Positions 1 through 5,265 of a stretch of 5,265 nt of DNA are shown here, one piece after another (position 1 is the stretch's first letter; the number at the start of each line of letters is the position of its first letter). This stretch comes from an uncultured Mycoplasma sp. (lineage in GTDB: Bacteria > Bacillota_I > Bacilli_A > Mycoplasmatales > Metamycoplasmataceae). Made by a program: the position numbers and the translations under genes. The notes below the pieces were generated by a model. That model was not told where the DNA came from and did not search any database. It worked only from the letters and a program-made list of their open reading frames with translations. The stretch lies in contig CAMQBE010000045.1 of assembly GCA_946998935.1 (NCBI GenBank), positions 1 to 5,265 on the forward strand, written 5' to 3'.

Positions 1-862
1 CAGCATTTTTAGCTAATGCACGCATGATAGCTACACGTTGTTGTTGACCACCAGACATTTGAGCTGGAAACTTGTACATTTCTTCTTCCATGCCAAACTT
101 TTTAAACAATTCAACAATATCAACTTTTTTAGATGGATCTTTTTGTAGATATGCTCCAGTTTCAACATTGTCATAAGCACTTAAATTTTCTAATAAGTTA
201 TAGTTTTGGAAAATGAAACTTACATGGTCTCTTCTAAACTCTGTTAATCTAACGGTTGTTAAATATGGCAAGTTTTTATTGCACACAACAACTTGACCTT
301 TGGAAGGTCTATCAAGACCAGATATTAAATTTAGTAATGTACTTTTACCACCGCCAGATACACCGAAGATAAGCATTAATTCGCCTTTATTTACATCAAT
401 ACTTACATCTTTTAATACACGCGTAACGATGTTACCATTTATATAATATTTACTTACATTTTTAACTTCAATAACTTTACCAGGAGTATTTTTATCATCT
501 TTATGTTCATCACCATGACGATGATGTTTTTCTGCTCTTTTAAGCATTTTAAGTACTTTACGAGGAACAACAATATTCTTCTTATCACTATCTCTATCTA
601 GAATATCAAAAACGTTTTCGGTTGTAACTTTTTCGTCAGTTTCTAATTCCAAATCATGAAGTCTACTATCAACTAAAGCTTCAGCTTTTTGAATTTCAGC
701 AAGACTTGGGCTAATTGTTTTTTTAGCTTTTTTAGGCTTGCTTGATTTTGGCTTACTGCTCTTTGCAGTAGGCTTTTTGGTAGATTTTGTAGAAAACTTT
801 TTTTCTTCAGTTACATCTTGTTTTAATTGTTCATCAAGAGGGTTTTTATTTTCATCAACCAT
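1..862 (-). CDS. ABC transporter ATP-binding protein, MacB/LolD/FtsE type, with long charged N-terminal extension (partial, C-terminus off the left edge)
   Basis: This is the ATPase subunit that should power the giant FtsX-like permease encoded just upstream; it would act at the cytoplasmic face of the membrane. The visible 287 residues fall into two parts. Residues 1-127 form a non-catalytic extension, lysine-rich at 21-48 and histidine-rich at 113-120. The nucleotide-binding domain begins near 128 (IEVKNVSKYY, with an aromatic A-loop residue at 139/140). It contains Walker A GVSGGGKST at 167-175, the Q-loop FIFQNYNLLENL with Q219, and the ABC signature MSGGQQQR at 269-276. The stretches GLDRPSKGQ and QQQRVAIMRAL are typical of ATPases that pair with FtsX-fold permeases (MacB, LolD, FtsE). 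Walker B, D-loop and H-loop would be encoded to the left. From the usual domain size, roughly 70-90 residues are missing. The ATG at 862 is chosen because AAAGGA lies 7 bases upstream and the permease stop codon is 1 base away. The substrate cannot be told from the sequence. Family assignment is firm. Confidence 0.95.
   Translation of the reverse strand, partial: MVDENKNPLDEQLKQDVTEEKKFSTKSTKKPTAKSSKPKSSKPKKAKKTISPSLAEIQKAEALVDSRLHDLELETDEKVTTENVFDILDRDSDKKNIVVPRKVLKMLKRAEKHHRHGDEHKDDKNTPGKVIEVKNVSKYYINGNIVTRVLKDVSIDVNKGELMLIFGVSGGGKSTLLNLISGLDRPSKGQVVVCNKNLPYLTTVRLTEFRRDHVSFIFQNYNLLENLSAYDNVETGAYLQKDPSKKVDIVELFKKFGMEEEMYKFPAQMSGGQQQRVAIMRALAKNA
482..862 (-). other. N-terminal extension of the ATPase: lysine-rich tail, predicted helical linker, histidine cluster
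   Basis: This part of the ATPase gene encodes residues 1-127, ahead of the nucleotide-binding domain; stand-alone MacB/LolD-type ATPases normally begin almost at that domain. Residues 21-48 hold 13 lysines and include the repeated unit SSKPK (35-39 and 40-44), resembling the disordered basic tails of histone H1-like proteins. Residues 50-107 are mixed charged and hydrophobic (for example LAEIQKAEALVDSRLHDLEL) and look partly helical. Residues 113-120 read HHRHGDEH, with four histidines plus acidic residues, followed by a hydrophilic hinge. The reading frame is continuous and preceded by a good ribosome binding site, so it is probably translated. Function is unknown. Binding to nucleic acid, membrane phospholipid headgroups or metal is only inference from composition. 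Confidence 0.8.
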
Positions 863-863
863 A

Positions 864-3800
864 TTATTTTCCTTTCAATAAATCAACTGGTTTCATTTTT
901 GAAATTGAAACTCAAGTTAGGATTGAAGTTAACGTAAAGATACCAAAGATAATTAATGAAGTTACTAGTATATGTCATCATTTTAATGCCAGTGGTAAGG
1001 CAATCGATGAGGACATTAATAGAATGAAGTTAAAGGTATATACCATCAACATAACAATTGGTATCGAGATGATAATTGCCAGTAATATAAATGGAATGTA
1101 TACGCCAAAGAACATCTTTAATTTTTCTCTTTGATTATATCCAAGGATTGACCAAATAGCAATGTTCTTTTGGTTTTCTGAAATCATGATTGTTGACATG
1201 ATAATAAGAATAATCAATGAAATGATGAAGCTTAAAGCAATAATTGCAACACTAATTTGTGTAATAGTATCACCAATTTGTGAGGTAAATCCGACTTCAA
1301 TATCTTTAGAGTCAATTGATGAACCTAAAAGGATATAAAGTTTATTTTCATAAATAGATGAGAATCTTTCAATACATGCTTTAGCATCTGTTTCTTTTAC
1401 ATTGTCGTATTTGCTTTGATCAAATTTCTTATAGTTACCATATGTTATAAATGACATGATTTCATCTTGATTTAGTGCTAACCTTTGAGCTAATAAACCA
1501 TTTTGAGGATGATATATTTCATCAAACATAGATTTAATAGTATTCAAAGGTATACCAGTTAAATCGAAACCATTATAACCAGATCAATATCCACTAATTG
1601 AATACAATCCAGCACTATCAGTAACTTGACGTGGAGTTGGGGCATTAGTTAATACACCATTAAATGGTTTATAACCAGCTGGAGCATTTAACTTATCAAA
1701 GCCTATTAATTTATTAGCTACATTTTGTGTTGTAATTAATTCATTATTAATATATGTAGGGTTTATAGCTATAACTTCGAAAATAGGATTCTTTTCTGCT
1801 GTTATCTCTTTACCTATGGCTTTATAAATCTTGTTAGCATATCTATCAACTTTGTTATCAATTTGTAATTCAACTTTGCTACCAATATTCCAGTGATATT
1901 TCTTAGCAGTTACTTCGTTGATAACTAATGGATATGCATCTTTAATTTTGTATTTATATAACAAGTCATATAAGTTATTTTTGTTTTTATCAATTAAAGT
2001 TATAAACTTGCTATCTTTTTGATAACCATATATCTTGAAGTTTGCATTTGGACTTGAAGCTTTTAAATAAGTATAAGGTTCATCATGATTTTTATCTAAG
2101 AACACACCGCCAAATGAAATATAGTAATCATTTACAGGTCTACCATTTAAATTAGCTTTATCAGCTAATCAATAATCATTAGAATTAGTATTATTAATAC
2201 CTTTGTATTCAAATTTTGGATCATCTATATAAGCTGTAATTTGTTTATAACCTTTTACCAAAAAGTTTCTGAATTCATCACGATGTTGACCTGCACCGGT
2301 GGCTATAGATTCCATCTTGTAATTTTTAGTAACTGGATCATAGTTAGCTCATTTGAAAATACCTTGTTTTTCATATGGAGAGTGATAGTACTTGAAGAAT
2401 CCAAGTTTATTATTATCTTTGTCCACATATGACATAGCATGAGTTATAGGATCAATTACAAAGTGATTACCATCTTTGCCTTTATCTTGAGTTCTTTCAA
2501 GTTCATAACCTATAGTGTCACGGATTCTATCAATTTTAGCTTTTTGGGTATCTGGCATACCATTATAAGCCACTTGTCATGGGTCAGCAGCTACACCAGC
2601 TGAAACATTAACATTAACTGAGAATTGACTTAAGATATGTGAATCAAGAGCTTGAGGATTACCATTTTTACCACTGCCATTTAAAACACTTGAATAACCA
2701 GGTTTAAAGTAATCAGCTTTTTCACGGTTACCTTCGTTTAATTCACCAAGCGGTGTATATATATTGTTATTTAAATCATCACTGTAGAAGCTCTTGTAAG
2801 CACCACCTTCAATAGTTGGACTATCAAGGTCGACTTTAAAGGTGTAATGTCTATTTTCATAAGTTTTATCAATAGTATCTTTGAATACTCTTGAGTTGGC
2901 TATACCAAACATTGTGGCTATACCAGTAAGCATAACTGACAAACCAAATGACATAAGTTTTCAAAAACCTTTTCAAGCTAGTATAAATGAGAAACGTTTT
3001 TTAACATTAAACTTAGAAATGCTTCTTTGGTAAACTTTGAAAGTTTTTGAAGTAGGTACTGTATGAACATTAGAAATAAGTTCAACAGGTTTGTGTCTTA
3101 ATGAAATTCAGGTAACTACAATAATCAATGCTGACATACCCGAGAAAGGTAAGAATACTGTGAAGAACAATGCAAAGAAGTCAAATGGAATTCATTCTTT
3201 TTGCAGCGTCCAATAGTTAGAGAATATATTCAATAACAACAATTGAGCCCGATTACCTACCACATATCCTAGAATACCGCCGACAAGCGATGTAACCATC
3301 GCAAAGGCTGTTAATGATAAAGCAATTTGAATAGGTTTATAACCTTGAGCTACTAAGATACCTAGAACTTTATTTTTATTATCAATATATCTTTTAATGA
3401 TGAATATTGTTGAAATAGCAACTAAGATAACAAGCACACTCATAAGACCTACCGTTGAACCACTGACTGCTTTAATCAAGCCATCAACAGTTGAAATACG
3501 AATAGCTCTTTCTGGGTTAACAGGGTCAATTTCTTTAGTTAAGAATACCCGTTGCAACTTATTAGAATCACTAATAGAATCATTAACTATTTTAGTGATT
3601 TTATCTTTCAATTGATTATCACTCATATGAGTGATTTTTTTATCGTTTTTAACTAATAATGCTTTCTTAACAACATTACCAACATAACCTAAATGAATAC
3701 GTGCAAAACCATATTTATTTACATATACTAAAGCTTGATTTGAAGTATCTACCATTAAGTGATTTTCATCAACAACAGGATACATATAATCAACTGTGGT

Positions 3801-5265
3801 GTCTTGACCAATGATAATGAATTTAGTGCCATTAACATCAATAATAAACTTAGAATCTAATGCATCAATTAAAGCTAATAATTCAAGTGGGTTTGAAGGA
3901 ATCTTACCTGTATAAATAGCTTTATCATTTTTAGCTAAATAAGCATAATTTACTTTTGCTAAGTAACTATTTGCATTACTAAAGACAATGTCTTTCATGT
4001 CTTTAGGTTCAACAATTGAATTTAATGCACCGTAGATAAAATCTAAGAAATTAATGCCAAATATTTTGCTTGATTCTTTATCTTTATTTTTGGTTAGATA
4101 ATCAATTTTTGCTCCATCCATTACTAAGGTTTCTTCATTCTTTAAATCTAAAGGAATTAATGAAGTATCTTTGGTAGCGAAGGCTTGTTCAAAAATTTGA
4201 CAAAGAGCTTTATATTCTGGAGTTTTTTCATCAACAAGTTTTTCTAAATCTGTTATCTTGTTCATTAATAAACCGGCAATATTACCCTCTTCGCTTCCCG
4301 GTTTAGCTTTTTGGTCAGCTAAATATGAAATGGTTATTTCAGGGAATAAAGCTCTTAAAACTGGATGCACTAAAGCTTCAGATAAACCAAAAGCTTGAAC
4401 TGGAATTACTGGGCTTATAACATTAGATAAATTGATTACTTGATATCTAAGGTCAAAGAAGTTTTTGGTTGATAGATAATTTTTTATAAAACCATTTATA
4501 GCATAATAGTACACACCGTTAGTTTTAGTAGAACTATAGCTATATTTTTTACTTGCAGCAATGAAAGCAAGTTGTTGAGTTAGCATAAGTTTATTATCTA
4601 AAACTCATTGTTTGAACTTAGGATTATTAGCAATAAAGTTTTTAATTTGAGGATTTTTGAATTCTCCATTTTTTTCTACTTCAAATAATTTACTATTAGG
4701 TAAATCTGCTAAAACTTTTGATAATCCAAAGTTAGTACTTTCAACAAAAGGAATATTGTCATCTTTATTGATTTCTTGCATTATTGCAAGAATATCTGCA
4801 TTCAATGATAAAGCTAAGAAATCTGTAACAAATTTATTTGATTCTTTAAAATCTGCATCTTTATTTGTATACATAAGCATTCATGGCATATACATTGAAA
4901 ATGCTTGTGCGCCTAAGGCATAAATATTATTTTTAGGTGTTGCTGTGGCTGAAGATAGCAAACTATTTAATGTAACTCAAGCAGCATTCCCGTCTTTATG
5001 ATTCATTAAATCATTGATGAAATCTGAGCCACTTTTATCCTTATCTTTTTCGATAAAGTCAATGCCACCCTTAGTTTGATTAATAAACATTAATAGATTA
5101 TTAATTTTTTCTAATAGTACTGTCTTATTGTCCTTTTCGTTAAAAATGCCATACTTAGCTAATGATTCTTTGTAGCTTTCTTTTAAGGTTAAAATTTCAA
5201 AGTTTTTATCATCAATAGCATCAACTGCGCTTCTAATTTCAATTAGATCTTTTTCAATAGTATAG
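864..5265 (-). CDS. Giant FtsX/MacB-type ABC transporter permease with two FtsX modules in one chain (partial, N-terminus off the right edge)
   Basis: This is an integral membrane permease predicted to work with the ATPase that follows it. The frame is open from the right edge to TAA at 864-866, giving 1466 visible residues (numbered here from the first whole codon at 5264). It needs genetic code 4: 14 in-frame TGA codons encode tryptophan. Order of parts: a soluble domain (1-599); helices at about 602-623, 650-669 and 697-721; RHKPVELI (723-730); a basic linker (about 732-768); a helix at about 770-791; a second soluble domain (796-1333); helices at about 1336-1361, 1387-1413 and 1432-1453; then KMKPVDLLKGK at the C-terminus. 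The last three helices of each module, the charged loop after the first of them, and the KPV(E/D)L ending match the FtsX core. Ordinary family members have about 400-850 residues and one or two such cores. Only two cysteines occur (355 and 1297), one per soluble domain. The substrate is unknown. The mycoplasma MG468-type permeases are the closest class I recall. Another helix and a signal-like start are expected beyond the right edge. Confidence 0.93.
867..1265 (-). other. FtsX core of permease module 2 (C-terminal three transmembrane helices)
   Basis: These codons give residues 1334-1466. A strongly hydrophobic helix (AIIALSFIISLIILIIMS) is followed by the charged loop ENQKNIAIWSILGYNQREKL, a second helix (IPFILLAIIISIPIVMLMVY), a short outside loop with a WW pair, a third helix, and the terminus SKMKPVDLLKGK. 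The loop is the strongest family marker: the phrase pairing a charged EN-x-KNIA start with a hydrophobic patch and LGY is common in FtsX-like permeases, and module 1 has the corresponding NKNKVLGILVAQGY. The ATPase should contact this loop. Confidence 0.88.
870..875 (-). promoter_or_regulatory. Ribosome binding site of the ATPase gene, embedded in the permease 3' end
   Basis: On the minus strand AAAGGA stands 7 bases before the ATG at 862, within the last codons of the permease (those for its final Leu-Lys-Gly-Lys). The permease stop and ATPase start read TAA-T-ATG, a 1-base gap. The spacing and purine-rich match to the 16S rRNA tail decide the start choice, and the closeness suggests translational coupling between permease and ATPase. 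Confidence 0.8.
1266..2879 (-). other. Second large extracytoplasmic domain of the permease
   Basis: These codons give residues 796-1333, lying between helix 1 and helix 2 of the second module and so predicted to be outside the cell. It is rich in tyrosine, asparagine, lysine and aspartate, has no membrane-spanning segment, and contains a single cysteine at residue 1297. Several short segments look like beta-strands separated by polar loops, which fits the periplasmic-domain type of MacB-like permeases, but at about 540 residues it is about twice the usual size. I cannot align it convincingly by eye with the first soluble domain, and I see no catalytic motif. Four TGA tryptophans fall within it (1584, 2169, 2349 and 2577). 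Confidence 0.7.
2880..3071 (-). other. Basic linker and first helix of permease module 2
   Basis: These codons give residues 732-795. A cytoplasmic stretch with many lysines and arginines (for example KVYQRSISKFNVKKRFSFI) leads into a tryptophan-bearing amphipathic segment (AWKGFWKLMSFGLSVML) and a helix up to about residue 791. This is the ordinary beginning of an FtsX-type subunit: basic N-terminus, then helix 1. It therefore marks the junction where a second complete subunit appears to have been joined to the first. Three of its tryptophans (and neighbours) are encoded by TGA. Confidence 0.75.
3072..3467 (-). other. FtsX core of permease module 1 (three transmembrane helices)
   Basis: These codons give residues 600-731. 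The first helix is rich in V, L, I and S (GLMSVLVILVAISTIFIIKR), followed by a basic cytoplasmic loop containing NKNKVLGILVAQGYKPIQ. This has the FtsX pattern of a charged turn, a hydrophobic patch and a glycine-aromatic pair, and is where the ATPase is expected to dock. A second helix with several glycines (VGGILGYVVG) follows, then a third, phenylalanine-rich helix ending in VVTWISLRHKPVELIS. The closing KPVEL after the last helix corresponds to the conserved proline-containing C-terminal end of FtsX-type permeases. The same plan recurs at the C-terminus of the protein, which supports an internal duplication. Confidence 0.85.
3468..5264 (-). other. First large extracytoplasmic domain of the permease
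   Basis: These codons give residues 1-599 of the visible permease. I see no segment hydrophobic enough to cross the membrane, while lysine, aspartate and asparagine are frequent, so this should be a folded domain outside the cell between an unseen first helix (right of the window) and the helix at about 602. In FtsX/MacB proteins the equivalent region sits between helices 1 and 2 and is the part that contacts substrate or partner proteins; it is usually 200-250 residues, so this one is more than twice that size and its beginning is not even included. I recognise no enzymatic motif, repeat or binding signature. One cysteine is present at residue 355. Confidence 0.7.

Noticed and set aside
719..783. 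Lysine-coding repeats as a phase-variation tract
   Set aside because: The A/T-rich run encodes the SSKPK repeats, but I see only two imperfect units at DNA level and no long homopolymer or uniform short tandem repeat that would favour slippage.
864..900. Terminator between the two genes
   Set aside because: No stable hairpin with a T-run on the minus strand is visible, and the 1-base gap between genes argues for one transcript.
2241..2432. Plus-strand open frame of 63 codons
   Set aside because: It lies antisense inside the conserved permease frame, has no good ribosome binding site and resembles no family; it is a shadow.
3397..3615. Plus-strand open frame of 72 codons
   Set aside because: It is the antisense of the permease helix-coding region and its product is an I/T/S-rich mirror of that coding; no independent support.
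978..4880. Six separate minus-strand genes or a decayed pseudogene
   Set aside because: All six pieces share one frame and are interrupted only by TGA, never TAA or TAG. I read the gaps codon by codon and they stay open as coding sequence, including transmembrane helices, so this is one intact gene under code 4.
4657..4923. Plus-strand open frame of 88 codons
   Set aside because: It lies antisense to the first outside domain of the permease; no ribosome binding site or recognisable domain.

Overview
The window comes from a mollicute (Mycoplasma-type bacterium). It is strongly AT-rich. One long minus-strand reading frame stays open across nearly the whole window only if TGA is read as tryptophan (genetic code 4). 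In that frame 14 tryptophans are TGA and 3 are TGG, and all other features of a conserved membrane protein stay in register. I cannot name the species from this sequence.

Layout, reading the minus strand in its 5' to 3' direction (right to left). From the right edge to 864 runs a giant ABC-transporter permease of the FtsX/MacB family. Its start lies beyond the right edge, and 1466 residues plus the TAA stop are visible. It has two FtsX-like modules in one chain: a large soluble domain of about 600 residues, a three-helix FtsX core ending in KPVELI, a short basic linker, a transmembrane helix, a second large soluble domain of about 540 residues, and a second three-helix core ending in KPVDLL. 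One base after its stop codon starts the partner ATPase (862 to the left edge, incomplete). The ATPase has an unusual N-terminal extension of about 127 residues, lysine-rich then histidine-rich, before an ordinary MacB/LolD/FtsE-type nucleotide-binding domain. Walker A, Q-loop and the ABC signature are visible; Walker B and the H-loop lie off the left edge.

The two genes are almost certainly one operon and one complex: the ATPase docks on the cytoplasmic faces of the permease modules and ATP-driven movement is transmitted to the large domains outside the cell. Mollicutes have no outer membrane or periplasm, so those domains should face the environment or host directly. The overall arrangement resembles the permease/ATPase pair I recall from other mycoplasmas (the MG468/MG467 type), whose substrate is not firmly established. 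There is no intergenic space, RNA gene, mobile element or CRISPR array in the window, and I found no convincing evidence of a wholly new system. The points most worth a second look are the intramolecular duplication of the permease and the tail on the ATPase.
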